Below, piece by piece: positions 38,065 through 50,517 of a stretch of DNA of 64,000 bases. This DNA comes from Heterobasidion occidentale (lineage: Eukaryota > Basidiomycota > Agaricomycetes > Russulales > Bondarzewiaceae): NCBI GenBank assembly GCA_039111635.1, contig JBCAQO010000016.1, positions 186,001 through 250,000 on the forward strand, in the 5' to 3' direction. The translations under genes were made by a program, and so were the position numbers. Within the stretch, counting starts at the first letter, position 1. Every line of letters starts with the position of its first letter. The notes under the pieces were generated by a model, which searched no databases, was not told the origin of the DNA, and was given only the letters and a program-made list of their open reading frames with translations.

Positions 38065-39763
38065 GCCGCCAGTAGAGGGAGTGGGCGAAAAGCGGAGCTG
38101 CAGTCGACCGATAACGTCCTTTTATACAGTGTGACCGAAGGAGACTAACTCTGTTTGCTAGCCCAGACGCCGAGGGTCCTTCCACCTTCTTTCTCCAAAA
38201 GGCTCCGTTCGCCAGGATTTGAAGCCGTAAATAGATATCGCTTTGATGCGCACGAAACTAGCGCCAGGACCGGAGACTAGTGGCATCATGGTGCATCTCA
38301 TACCTCGACCTCGGCTTCGCGTGCGTCTACAACTCAATTATCGATGGATCAGCAATCCTTCAAGGAGCGATTATCAAAGAAGCAGCATTCACGGACCTCG
38401 AGGCATCATCTGTTGTATCATGTTTGCCTTGTAAATGGCGTTACTGAATTGCATGGGGGACTTGTCGAAGTTTGACGGCGGCTGTGATAAGTTCAGTGGC
38501 GTAGATGCAGAGTTTGCAGTGATGTTTTCTGATAAATGAGACTGTGTATGCGATCACCAAGGACTACGAAAGATCTTCCGAACAGTCTCAGGATGACGAA
38601 CAGTAGGTAGCAAGGTTTTGAAGTCAAGGTGATGGAGTCGAGTTGCAAGAACGACTACCCGTCTTCTTAACAATGTCGGGCGTTCATCAAAGGTAGAGAA
38701 GAGAAGAGAAAAGGACGACGGACGCTTAGATCTCTGGCGCATGTCGAGCATCCACCCTCTGACACATTCATATAAGGCCCAACTAGCGCCTGGAAAGGAG
38801 TCTGACTGAAAGACTGGCCATGCCATTATTGATCCGTGGAAGGATGGGGAGTTTGCCAATGATTACTGATGGGGAATTTTTTCTCTCACCTGGGAGACGT
38901 ACAATTGTCTTCAATGCCCCCTCCGCATCGGCAGTGCTGTTTCTTGTGCTTGTCAAAGCCAGAACGGAAAGGGCGAATTCGAGCCAATCTAGATGCTACA
39001 TAGGATGGTGTGTATATTGGCCATAACAGTAGCGCATGAAGGAATTCAATAGAGATGCGTTAAACGGGGCGACGACACTATATGCAATGTTCCTTCGATC
39101 AAAGCAATACGGTGGTGGAAGCCGTGTATGTGATGTTCGGGAGGAGTCTTTACATCCCGCTCGGTGGCAGAATAAGTCTGAGCAGCTGAACAGTCGTTCT
39201 ATATATGCAAGTACGGCCCTTGCGAGAAGCCCAGAATGGCCCTTTGAGGTTAGTATATGATCAGATACTAGAGCCTCACTGGAAGTCTGTCAGCATCGGC
39301 AGCGATACACATTCTTGGGTGCCATCTACATCAATGCTGAAGCGCTGCGCAAGCGAGACAAATTTCTCGACAACTTCTCGTCTATTGATTGATTGCCGTA
39401 GAGACTTTATCCGCACCGAAGCGTTTTGAGAAGAATGTGATAGGCAGATATGTGATGCAGACATGTCGTGTATAACAGAGTATGTTCGAGGTGCAGGTGC
39501 TGTGAGAGTCTCGATGTCGGCTGGGATGCCGCGCCTCGGGTACGTAAGCGCCGAGAAGCAGGCACGGCGGCGATAGATAAGATAACATCATCATTTTCCT
39601 AAACCCCATCCAAGTTTCCACAGAACAGCGCCTCAATTTTTACGACAGCACCAAAAAATGATGTCAAATACAATAAATAATAGTCGCCAAGCTCCTTCCG
39701 ACTTGACTCCATCGTCCTCGTCCCAACCCTCGTCCTATCCTCTCCCTTCTCCTCGTCGCTGGA
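38065..39763. other. 1.7 kb intergenic between divergent genes
   Basis: This contains the promoters of the membrane protein (-) and the permease (+). Small frames at 38554-38859 (-), 38820-39026 (+), 39036-39260 (+) and 39382-39636 (-) show no domain. The last 150 bp before the permease ATG is pyrimidine-rich on the + strand, a common fungal promoter feature. Confidence 0.5.
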
Positions 39764-41688
39764 ATGCTCGCCTCTTCGCAGTCCAGTCACGCCGATAAAG
39801 CCGACGTCGACGCCGAAAAGGCAGAGTATAGCGCTCAGGTGCATGTCTCACCAGAACATAACGACTACGAGAGCCATGGCTTGAAGAGATCCCTCAAGCC
39901 TCGCCACCTCACGTTCATCTCCATCGGTGCTTGCATCGGCACAGGTCAGCCTTACACTCGCTGCTCCCATTGAGGCTTGTTGCTGACGATTTCACTCGTC
40001 GCGCACTTCGGACGATCTCAGGCATCTTTCTGGGAATCGGCTCAAGTCTCGCCAAGGGTGGTCCGCTAGGTCAGGTCGCATTGTCTTGAGACACTACTAA
40101 AAGACTGACTTGAGCCTCCCTTCGCTCTGTAGGTTTGCTCATGGGTTTCTCGCTCATGTGCTCCGTCACGATCGCCGTCATGCTTCTCGTCGGAGAGATG
40201 GTCACCTTCCTGCCCGTCCCTGGCGGTCACATCCGCCTCGCCGGCCGCTTTGTTGATCCTGCGCTGTCCAGTGCAATGGGCATCAACTACTACCTCTGCT
40301 GGGTCCTCATTCTTGCCGCAGAAATTTCCGCGACCGCGGTCCTCGTCACCTACTGGACCACGTCCATCTCCCAGGCCGTTTGGATGTCCATCAGCCTTGT
40401 CGTTGTGCTCACGTTGAACCTGTTCGGCGCAAAGTATTACGGCGAAGCCGAAGTATGGTTCGCGTCCATCAAGGTCGTCACTATGGTCGGTCTCATCATC
40501 CTCGGCATCATTTTGAGCGCGGGGGGAGGTCCTAGCCACAAAGCTACTGGATTTCAATATTGGCGTAACCCGGGGCCGTTCGTGCAGTATCTAGATATTC
40601 CGGGATCGACGGGACGTTTTCTTGGGTTCTTCGCGGTTCTCACGCAGGCGGCTTTCTCCGTCATTGGCACAGGTAGGTTACTCGTTCTTGTACATGCACA
40701 CATGGCTCATCTTGCTCGGCAGAGATGCTGGCTTTGGCTGCCGCCGAAACCAAAAATCCACGGAAAGTCCTTCCTCAAGCTCTCCGCACCGTGTGGATTC
40801 GCATCGTCGTGATCTACTTCATGGGTTCGTTGGTGGTCGGCATCATCGTCGCCTCCAACAATCCGCGCCTCGGCTCGTCGTCTACGGCCTCCGCCTCCCC
40901 CTATGTAATTGCCATCGAAACCGCAGGCATCAAGGCCTTGCCGTCGGTGATCAACGCAGCCATCATCACGTCCGCGCTTTCCGCAGCCAGCTCGGACCTG
41001 TTCACTACATCGCGGACCCTCCACTCCCTCGCTTCACAAGGTCACGCGCCGCGCATCTTTAGCCGCACGAACAGAGCGGGCGTGCCGTACGTCGCCGTCG
41101 TCTTTTCCTGGCTCTTCGGTTGCCTCGCCTACCTTGGCGTCAAATCGTCTGCGCAGAACGTGTTCAACTTTCTCGTCAACCTCACCGCCCTCTCGGGCAT
41201 CCTCACATGGCTCGCCATCGCCATCACGTACCTCCGTTTCCGTCGCGGTATGGCTGTTCAGGGCCTCAAGCACGAGGATCTCCCATGGAGGACCAAGCTC
41301 GGTTACCCGGCCGCGATATGGGTCATCTTCATGGTCTCCGTGGTCACAATCTTCAGTGGTTGGGAGGTATTCAGACCAGGGCACTGGGACTCCTCCGCGT
41401 TCTTTTCGAACTACCTTCCTGTCGCGTGGTTCATCATCTTCTACATTGGATACAAGTTTTACCTCAAGAGCAAGATCGTGCGAGCGTCAGAGGTGCGCGC
41501 GCGTGCCCATATTTCCATTGTTTTTGATCGGACGTGGACTGACTCGCGTATGCTTTGCGTAGATGGACTTTGTGTCCGACTTGGATGCGATCCTTGCAGA
41601 TGAACGGGCAGGGGCCGCAGAGGATACCATGCGTCTAGAGCCGACCACTTTCCTCGGCAAGGCAATGGCCTTCCTTTCCTCTATCTGA
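39764..41688 (+). CDS. Amino-acid permease (APC superfamily, yeast AAP type)
   Basis: A plasma-membrane H+-coupled amino-acid importer; the substrate cannot be told. Exons 39764-39944, 40022-40069, 40133-40672, 40723-41492 and 41563-41688 join in a single frame with introns of 77, 63, 50 and 70 bp. A short hydrophilic N-terminus (SRSLKPRHL-like: LKRSLKPRHLTFISIGACIG) leads to helix 1 with GIFLGIGSSLAKGGP. Further conserved spots are GEMVTFLPVPGGHIRLAGRF, SVIGTEMLALAAAETKNPRK, SAASSDLFTTSRTLHSLA, and NFLVNLTALSGILTWLAIAI. Twelve hydrophobic segments are expected and can be traced. The C-terminus is short (KAMAFLSSI). No breaks. Confidence 0.92.
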
Positions 41689-42178
41689 ATGACTGCATAG
41701 AGCTGTATACCTACAATTATAATTTTAGTGTCTACTGGAAGCTCTCATAGGGCCAATATTAACTGGATTCGCGGATCTTATCAATGCGCTATAGGCATAT
41801 TGAGGTACGAGGACGACCCGGTTGTTACCTTCGAAGGATGAGGAACAAAGCCAAAGTACCTAAGACTTTGCCTAAGATTCTCCTCAGCGAGCGGGATGGC
41901 TAATCCTGATTTGACGTTTTTGTTTTGTATTAAGCCGGCGAGGTTTCTTCACAACATACAAGACTGAAGAAAGAGCACAGATGTAGCATAAACTCCAACA
42001 ACCACGACGGACGATCCGGTGAAATTTCGTAACAAGCAAGCAAGCGACAAAACGAGTGTGTGCGCGCCAAATTCAATCGGCTTTGGGACTAGTATATTCA
42101 ACACACCAGTGAGAGGAAAAGAGTCGACCATCACGCAGTCGATAAACCAAAAAGCAAAGGCATAATGAGATTCCACGT
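41689..42178. other. Convergent 3' region
   Basis: The 3' ends of the permease (+) and the BTB/CAP-Gly gene (-) face each other here. No gene is supported. A minus-strand open frame entering from 43913 down to 41949 is only the wrong-frame run-on of the BTB/CAP-Gly reading frame. Confidence 0.55.
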
Positions 42179-45100
42179 TCAGAGGTCCGAGCCCACGGCG
42201 TCGATGACATACAACACCTGCTGAGGCCGTACGAAGAGCCCCCGTGACTCCGTCATGGTCACGTCCGACACCGCAGGCGACGCTGCACGGAACCGCTTTG
42301 AGCGGTCGAATACTCAGCTGGTCCCCCTCCCGCTTCAACCCCTTGGTGGCATTGTAGGATGTCAGGCTGCCCACAGGATCAAGCCTGCGCCTACGCGTGG
42401 CGCGATCGTCGCCATAGTCCCACTCCAAGCCGTTCCCGAGGTCAAAGTAGCGAACGCCACCCCAGGTGCCGTCATTCCACTGACGCGTGTCAAGCTGGTC
42501 TGGCGACCAGCTGTCCCCCACTGGGACTTCGACCCCGACCCACGGGCCGAGCTCTCCCTCGACCTCGCCGATGTAGCGAGCAAACGCGCGGAACCGCGCG
42601 CGCTTTGACGAGATGATGCACGGGATACCGATCTCGAGACTCGCACCCCGGGGCGACGAGCCGTCGTCCACGGGTGGAGAGACTCGCGGGAGGCTCGCGG
42701 CGGGCGTGGCCTTGGTGATGGTGTCTGAAGATCGCTTCGGCTTGAGCTCTCTCGCCGTCTTGGGGGTGACGTCCGTCGAAGACGAGGTGGTCTTCGCTGA
42801 AAACGCGACCGGCGAGGCGGGTGCAAGTGCCCTCTCCTTCCCTTTTGAAGGACTTTCTCGAGATGCCGGTGGAGCCTTGGGTTTGATCGAGTCCATCGAC
42901 TTCGCTGGTCCTCCCAGCGGAGGCTTGCGCGCCACGAGGGTCTTCTTCGGTATTGTTGGAGATGTCGAGGCGGTGGACCGGACGGACGCCACAGAAGGCG
43001 ATCTCGCGGTGATCGGCCCCCGTTTCACACCGCTGTCTAGAGTAGCCGGTTTCTTAACCTTGGCCGTCGTGCTTATAACAGAAGTTGTGGAGGCCGCAGA
43101 CGCTCGCCGGGGCCGCACGGCGGGTTTGGTGGACGCGACCGACGTGCGGACACTGGCGGTGGAAACGGAGGACGAGACGGAGGGACGGCGTACGCGGAGC
43201 GTAGCGTCGCCGGCTAGATCGGATTTAGCGCTCTTGAACGTCGACGAGCTCTCGCTCGTGGCAGGGCGGGATACAGACGAAGATGTACGCGACGTCGCAG
43301 TCGACGGCACGCGGATAGAGGGGACAGATGGTGTGGTGAGGGTGGACGACGGCTTCCGGATCGTAGAGGCACGCGAGCGCACAGATGACACGGATGCGGT
43401 GGAGTTCCTGGAGGAGGAGACCGTAGATGACCTGACGGAGACGACGGAAGACTTGACAGAGGCTGTGGTCGACTTGATCGACGCAGCGGAGGACTTTGGT
43501 CGGTCGAGCGGTGTCGCTTTCGGCGGCCTCGGGATCGGAGTGCGCTGTCCATTCACGGTCGACGAGGAGCCTGCCGTCGAGGAGGATGCGGATGCGATTG
43601 GAGCGGAGGGCTCACCTGGCGCCTCTTCGAACACGGTCGTTGGACTTGCGCTCGTGACAAAAGATGACGCGGTGCGCGCGATGGATGTGGTGTTGGACGG
43701 TGTGAGTTTGGAATCTGGCCGAGGGCCAAGTGAAGGGCTGATGCGACGCGGTATGGACACTGACACTGTGCTGGCCTGCGATGCGACTGAGTGCGTACTC
43801 CGCGCGATGGACCGGATCGAGCTGGCGGACGACTGCACGGTGTCCCGCCGCGAGGACGAGACATGTTGTTTCGCCATGTTGCGGTTGAGAACGCTCGTCC
43901 GCAGCGAGTGCACGCCAATCGACTCTTGGTCGGCATCGCCTTTTCCAGCGTTTGTTGAGCGAGGTCCTGTACGCGTGGGAGATCCTCGTGTTGACGGTGG
44001 GGAGGATGAAGGCGCGAGGTCTTCTGGATTTAATCCGATGTCTAGAATAGCGCGTGCGCGTCAGTCAGTAAAGCATGAGAGAAGAATCGTTGCGCACCGC
44101 CAGCAATCTCGCTCAGTGCCCATTTTGGAACGTCATCGAAACCACCCTCCTGTCGCACGCCCACCCACCGCCGCCGAATCCACTGAACCAAGTCGACCCG
44201 CGTTTGTTCCACCTGCACGCGAATGTGTGACGTTGCGGAGAGCATCACCCCGGAGGGATCAGCAGCAGGCGTTCGCGTCAGGATACAATCAACGAGGGTC
44301 TGTAGCATCAACGACAAAGATGAACGATCATTGTAAAGGAAAGGAAGACGACAACGTACCTGGTACAGTTTGCCAGCGGATTTCTCTGAAAATCCACGTC
44401 GGAGGGCATCCATAATCCATTCCACTCTTTCGCCATCGTCGAACCGCGCGGCATCGGCTTCCATGATCTCCAGCCACTCCTGCTGTTCGAAGCACTCCTC
44501 CGACTGCGTACTGAAGACATGGTCGATCGTTTTCCGGGCTTCGGTAATCATATCTCGTACAGTATCGGCCCAGACCTCAACGTTCGACTCGAGCTTGTGC
44601 AGTGCCGCCTGCGCCGCATAGAGCAGCTGAAAGACATTGAGCGGCGTCGTCCGCTTGGCGATGCCCTTGAGGATTGACTCGCGCGTCTTCTTATCAAGGT
44701 GCGCGAACTCGGAGTAACACCACCCCTCGCCGAAAAGGCCGACCAACGCGCGCCGCGCGCCGCGCTCGATGTGCGTATTTTTGACGTCCTCGAGGAGCGC
44801 AAACTCGAGAACGCGCGGGACGCGACGAGCGCACTGCTTGCAGCGACAGCCGCCGACGCCCCACTTGCCGCCTGTGACACGCTCGTACTCGGTGAAGTCG
44901 AGAAAGGCGTGGTAGAGCCCGTGCATCATCTCCTGGACAATGCGCGCCTGAATCTCGTCGTACAGGGTATCGAGGGAGAGATAGGTAGCGGAGCGCATGA
45001 TGTGGAAAGCAGTGTCGAGATCGTAGGACCGGTTGGAGAAGATGAGGGTGCCGGTGTAGATAAAGCCGAGGATGAAGTGGAGCGCGGGCGGGGTGAACGG

Positions 45101-46050
45101 GGGAGAGGGAAGCGCGAGGCTGAGCGGCTCGCTGGGCTTGGGCGTTGTGCCCCATGCGATGAGTGCGTTGTGAAAGTATGCTGAACGGGAGACGAGGATG
45201 AAGCGGTGGGTAGAGAAGACGGCGGCGGTGCCTTCGTGCGCGGCCGAGGCGCCTTCGATGGTGACGCGCACATCCGAGTAGAGCCGGGAGCGCCACATGA
45301 AGACCAGGTCTTTCCTGAGCTTGTCGATTCTGTTTTCTTCCGCATCGCCCTCTTCGCGATGCTCTGCCGAGTCGAAGAGAAACTCGAATGCCTCACCAAA
45401 GCCCTTGCCGGTGTAAAGGTACTCGAGCTCTTTGGAGAAGAGAGTCGGATTGATGGAGGTCTGGAGGCGGAGGATTCCGCCCTGGTTTGTGGAGGGGGCG
45501 GGGGATGCGGCACGGAAGGGGGAAGGGGAGCGAGAGACGGCAGGGAGGTCGGCACCGAGGTTCAAGGAGAGGGCGGACTGGGCTGGATAGGGCGTGGGGG
45601 TATAGAGGCCAGGGGACGAGATCGGAGCGGGACGGAAGGAGAAGTAGCGCGCTTGAAAGCTTGGGGGTGCGCGGGCATAGACGATGGCTGGAGGAGATGG
45701 TGTGAGTACGGTGTGATAGTTGGATGCACACGATGATCTAAGAGAGACGGATTGATACACGGCGATAACAACGGGGGCCCTGACATCCGCAGTGCATGGC
45801 GAGTTGTGCGCCGAGCCAAAGAGAGAGAGAGAGAGAGAAAGCAAGACTTACCTTTGTGCCCCCATACCTCTTCTGTGTGGGGGTCAGGAGAGTCATCTGC
45901 GAGGAGTTCCCAGACGACGTCAGGGAAGCGGTCCTTTGCGAGGTGAAAGAGGGCCTCGAGGTCGTTTTGCCAGGCAACTGTGGACCGCTTCGTAGCCTCT
46001 TGTAGGGACGGGGGCTGGAGGGGGAGCGTGGAGGAGGGGAGCTGAGACAT
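42179..46050 (-). CDS. Tandem BTB/POZ plus CAP-Gly domain protein
   Basis: Exons 45852-46050, 44360-45687, 44098-44299 and 42179-44041. The first (164 bp) intron restores WGHK to AIVYARAPPSFQARYF, a typical BTB core. A first BTB-like fold finishes with ELEYLYTGKGF. A second has LYSDVRVTIEG, FSTHRFILVSRSAYFHNALI and FILGFIYTGTLIF. A helical region (C-terminal of BTB) follows. The intron 44042-44097 joins this to a 400-residue Ser/Thr-rich linker, so the two halves are one gene. Then comes a CAP-Gly domain with RARFRAFARYIGEVEGELG, WVGVEVPVG, WNDGTWGGVRYFDLGNG. CAP-Gly domains bind microtubule ends; BTB domains dimerise or recruit cullin ligases. One frame slip at an A run near 42312 precedes GLFVRPQQVLYVIDAVGSDL. 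Confidence 0.82.
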
Positions 46051-46561
46051 GGAGATCTATCAAGGTGATAGAGACAGGAACTAGGGTATCGGGAGCAGAG
46101 GGAGAGAAAAAGAAAGAGAGATGCGTGCACCACGAGATGTGTTCCAGGTGAAAAGGAAGATGAAGAGCAGCGACAAGAGAGATGAAGCAGAGGAGGGACG
46201 GAGGCAGAGAGAGAAGAAGGAACGGCGAAGGGTCAGTAGCTAGTCGTCCGCGCGTGGCAACGGCGTGGCGCCGGAGAGTTGCAGACTCGACCGTGTGGGG
46301 GCGTCGAGCACCGCTGGCGGTTGCGATGCGACGCGAGGAGTGCCGCGAACACGACGCTGCTAGACAACTGGGGACGACGGCGACGACGGCGACGACGAGG
46401 ACGAGGACGGGGACGACGGCGAACGGACGGAGGCGGACGCGGAGGACGGCGAGGGCCACGCGAGCGGGTCACGTGTTGAGTTGCCAGCACAGCCAAACAA
46501 AGGCGGGCGAGCGTCGACGCTGCTCTCGACTCGCTCCTCGCTGCCTCGCTCGACGTCCTCG
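46051..46561. promoter_or_regulatory. Divergent promoter of BTB/CAP-Gly and FHA genes
   Basis: The 511 bp between two ATGs on opposite strands is purine-rich on + in 46090-46240 and carries many CGAC/GACGG repeats at 46370-46460, which give spurious Arg-rich open frames. Confidence 0.55.
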
Positions 46562-49150
46562 ATGGCGCCCGCCATGCCCGCCATGTTCGCACAATCTCAC
46601 ATACAGCAGCCCCTCCCCGCACTCTACCTATACCCCCTCAATGACTCCTTCATCCCAAAACACATCCACCTTCCCCCCAACCAGCGCGTGAAGATCGGTC
46701 GCCAAACCAGCGCAAAGACCGCGCCAGGCGAGAGGAACGGCTTCTTCGACTCCAAGGTCCTCAGTCGCCAGCATGCAGAGGTCTGGGAGGAGGCTGAAAA
46801 GGTCCGTCTCCTCTGTTCTCGCTTCATTTCAACTCTCATTTCCGTCCGTTCAGATATACATCAAAGACGTCAAAAGCTCCAACGGTACATTCATCAACAG
46901 CGAGCGCCTTAGCGCAGAGGGCGCAGAGTCAGACCCCTTCGAGCTCAAGACAGATGACATTGTGGTGCGTCGCTCTTCCCCTTGTCTTGTCTTCCATCCC
47001 CGCCCATCCGCCTCCTCCCAAGGAATTCGGCATTGATATCGTGGGTGAAGACAACAAGACGATCATCCACCACAAGGTCGCCGCACGCGTCGTCTGCGTC
47101 ATCACGGAACAAGATGCGCAGGCCGCAGCCCGCGCAGAACAGCATCAGCCCGGTCCGTCCATGGTCAGTCTCTCCGCTCGGACTCCTGCCGCAGCCACCT
47201 CCTCCAATGCCGCATTCAACTTTGCTGCTGCACAAGGCGCTCCCGGTCAGCCTCAGCGCAGAGGCGTCATGCAACAGCAAGGTCTCAGCGCTCTCGACGG
47301 CATGGGCGGTAATATGCGCGCCCCCGGCAAGGGCAGCCTCTCCTTCGACTATATCCTCACCCGTCTCCAAGGCGAGCTCCAGAAGTCCCGAGAAACTGGA
47401 GCGGAGCTAAACTCCCTTTCGGGCGCGATGAACGAAATCCACGAAACACTGAGTGGTGTCCCGGTCAGTTCCTGCCTCTGTGCCTTGTACGCCAATTTTC
47501 GTCTGACACACACGCCAGCCCTCGAACCTCCCTCCATACCCCCAATCAATTCCTCCTGTCCAACCCCCCCAGCCACCGCCCCCGACCGAGCCGCCCACTA
47601 GCGAGAGCTCGGCGCCAACTCCTGCCACAGTTGTCGAGCTGCAGTCTCAACTGCAGGAAACCCAAGTCTCTCTTGCCTCCTTCGTCGACAAGATTCGCGC
47701 CATGGAGGGCATGCTCTCCGAGCACGAAGCCATCAAGCGCGAAGTCAGCACCCTCCGTGAGCTGATGGAGGAGGAAAAACGCGAATTAGACAGCGTACGC
47801 GGCAGACGACGTTCAGGGACGCTGCGTGCCGAGGATCACGACGACAGTGAGTACGGCGGCGACGACGACGACGCACGGAGTATCGCGACCGTCACGCCTC
47901 ACGAGCTAGAGCGCGTCGAGGAGGAGGACGAGGAGCAGCTGGCGGCGGAGGAAGAAGAGGAAGAGCGGCGGCGGCGGAGAGACGAGCTGGGTCGACCGAG
48001 AACACCAGAGCCTACAGGGATGGGCATGGACGACGAGGACATCCACGGCGGATCCAAAATGCACCTTGACGTGCTCAACATGCGCTCACGATCGCCGTCG
48101 CCTCCTCTACGAGAACCTTTTGCACCCCAACCTTCGACGTCTTCCGTGTCCGAGGAGCGCCTCAATGCCCTCGCCTCTCAGCTCGAATCTGCGCTCGAGC
48201 TCTCGCGCACGCTCCAAGCCCAGCAGGCTGCCGCGCAGAGCACCATCTCCATGCTCGAGTCTAAGGTTTCCTCGCTCGAGTCACTCGTCCAGGCGTCGCA
48301 GACCGAGATGCAGTCGCATGCCACCGAGGCGAGTCAAGAGCGCGCCTCGCTCACCTCGCTCATCGCTGAGTGGAAGAAGGATGTCGAGGGCCAGTGGAGC
48401 GGGGTCCGCGAGGAATGGGCTGAGGAGCGCGCGCGGATCAACAGGGCGCGTGAGGATTGGGAGGCGCGCGTGCGGGCCGCCGAGGAGGGGTTTGACGGCG
48501 CCGTCGCGAAGGTGGATGCCGGGCTCGCGATGCTGCAGCAACATCAGCCGAAGGCGAACGGGAACGCGCGCAACGGCGTCGGGCTCGTCACCCCACCCAG
48601 TCCGCGCAGTCTCTCGTCTGACTCGGGCAAGCGCCATCGGCGGAAACGATCGGCGACCTCCCGGGGCCGATCGCGTTCGCACTCGGCCGAGTCGAACAAG
48701 GACGACGGTGGGTACGCGAGCTCGTCCGAGGGCGCGACGTTGCTCGGTGACAAGCGCCAGTCGGCATCCAAGGCGCGCGCGCGCGTGCCTTGGGCGCAGG
48801 ACGACTCGGACTCGGACGTGCGCCACGCCAGCGACGATGCGCGCATCCTATCTTTGAAGCACTATCCCATCACCCCAGAGTCGTCGGTCCGGAAGGCATC
48901 GACGGGGTCCACGACGACGATGACGACGGAAGATGACGCCGCGCATGCTTCGTCTGCCGCTGCCGCCGCCGCCGATCTGAAGGGTGCACACCTGGCACCG
49001 GTGAGCTTTGTTCTCTGCGTTTTCGTGCGTTCGCTCACGGCACTGTGTCGACAGATGGTCCAACATTCGGCACAGATGTCGACAGCGGTGGGCGTGCTCA
49101 TGCTCAGCGTCGCCGCCTTGGCGGTGCTATGGCGTGTCAAAGGAGAATAG
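46562..49150 (+). CDS. FHA domain, coiled-coil, tail-anchored protein (SLMAP/Far10 type)
   Basis: Exons 46562-46801, 46854-46964, 47023-47463, 47519-49000 and 49055-49150, all in frame. FHA: KIGRQTS.., FDSKVLSRQHAEVWEE, IYIKDVKSSNGTFIN. It binds phosphothreonine. A Pro-rich linker and strongly acidic and basic coiled coils follow (EHEAIKREVSTLRELMEEEK; SQLESALELSRTLQAQQ; an Arg/Glu-rich stretch near 48400). An RS-like basic segment comes next, and the last exon is a single membrane helix, STAVGVLMLSVAALAVLWRV, with only four residues after it, i.e. a tail anchor. FHA/coiled-coil/tail-anchor is the plan of SLMAP, yeast Far9/Far10 and Neurospora HAM-4, which belong to the STRIPAK/Far complex at the ER and nuclear envelope. 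The complex assignment is inference. Confidence 0.85.
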
Positions 49151-50517
49151 TTGCCGGGCATTTCTCACGATCCTTTTTTATGTTTCAATCCCTGCGCACG
49201 TCTGGCTCAGTGGCGATCTTGTCCCTCCTTTTTCCGCCCTCATTTTCCCTCGCTGCTGCGCCGCCTGCTTTGTCGCTATGTGTGTCTCATTTTGCCTTCG
49301 CGTCGCCCATATCTTCTCTCTATTTGTTTGTTGGTGAATACCTTCGTCTGCACATTATGCCGCCTACTGCCCTCCTCGCGTCTCTTGCCTCTTCTCGTCG
49401 CGTGTCTTTTCCTCGTCTCTCTCGCTTTGCGCTGCCTCGTCTCTTATCTTATGATCTGTCACGACTCTGCCCAAATAGCATCTGGAACCATATGTATATC
49501 CGGACTCGGATACGCTCGCCGTTTTGCGTTTGCCGATGTGAGTAATGCTTTAGACACAAATCCAACTTTGTTCAAAAGCGTCTGTCGATCTAACCATACC
49601 ACGCGACATCTTTTCATCCATGAGACAAGGATGGACTTTCTTATACCACTCGTGCACAAGAGGTATTTATATTTATAGCTGCACACGCTTGGACTATATT
49701 TGTGTCTCTTCGTGAACCAAGAATAGTGCCATACTAGCTCTATGTGAGGTTTGCTTCCAAGTGCTGTTACGAACATGCCGTCTTGTGGAAGATTCGGAAG
49801 CGAAACACAAAGACTCAATACTCGGCGCCTTTGCGCGCGGAACCTGCTGACGCGCTGTGGTGTCTGTGCCATCCCAACACGGATCCTCTGCCGTCCTGTG
49901 GCGCATTCGATGGCGTGCCCTGGCGTGCCCTGGATCTCGGACGCAAGAATCCAGGGAAGGGGGCGTGCCGAACTTATGCAGGACAAAGTTGCGAAGGCTA
50001 TGAGAGAAGCGCTCATGCGAGCAAAGGAAGACGACAGTTCCGGCGGAAGTGGTGAACCTTCGTGTGGTAGACGCCACGTTGCGCAAGAGAGGTGATGAAT
50101 GGCCATTATTGTGCGCGAGCGGACTCGAACGGCGGTCCTGAAACGTCTGCAAAGGCACCTGGGTGTGCGCGGAAGCTTCAGAGGGCAGACAACAGGGACA
50201 GGAGGCCAGAGGAGCGGGTCACGGACCTTGTGGAGAAACGTTTGAGGTGGGGCCCACGTGTGCAGGAAGGGCGGATGGAGGGGGACGAGCGCGGCTGTCA
50301 AGTGATCACGCTACATTGCAGAACGCAGACGCAATTGGCGAACGGGCTGTCGACAGTCAGGACATGAGCCGAGCCGGCGCGCACCCAAAAGGTCCTCCCG
50401 TCCGTCCTTTCGACAAGCCCTGCCCTTCCCCGTTGCCTCGCTGCCACGACGCCTTCCATACCCTCCCCCGTCGCTTTTCTCAGCAGACACAGCCCGTGGC
50501 GGTCCACTTCGAAACAC
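49151..50517. other. Intergenic, 3'UTR of FHA gene and promoter of GRGG gene
   Basis: CT-rich on + between 49170 and 49470, then mixed. Overlapping frames on both strands (for example 49459-50301 minus) have no domains. No RNA gene could be supported. Confidence 0.45.

Noticed and set aside
42613..44415. 600-codon plus-strand frame
   Set aside because: Antisense shadow of the Ser/Thr-rich linker of the BTB/CAP-Gly gene. The minus strand carries recognisable domains and consistent splicing.
44042..45844. BTB protein as a separate gene ending at 44042
   Set aside because: The last 19 codons are intron sequence; GTGCGC to CTATTCTAG joins the frame to the CAP-Gly half.
50095..50170. tRNA-like GTTCGAGTCC word on the minus strand
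   Set aside because: The T-stem and acceptor stem do not pair and no anticodon arm can be placed.
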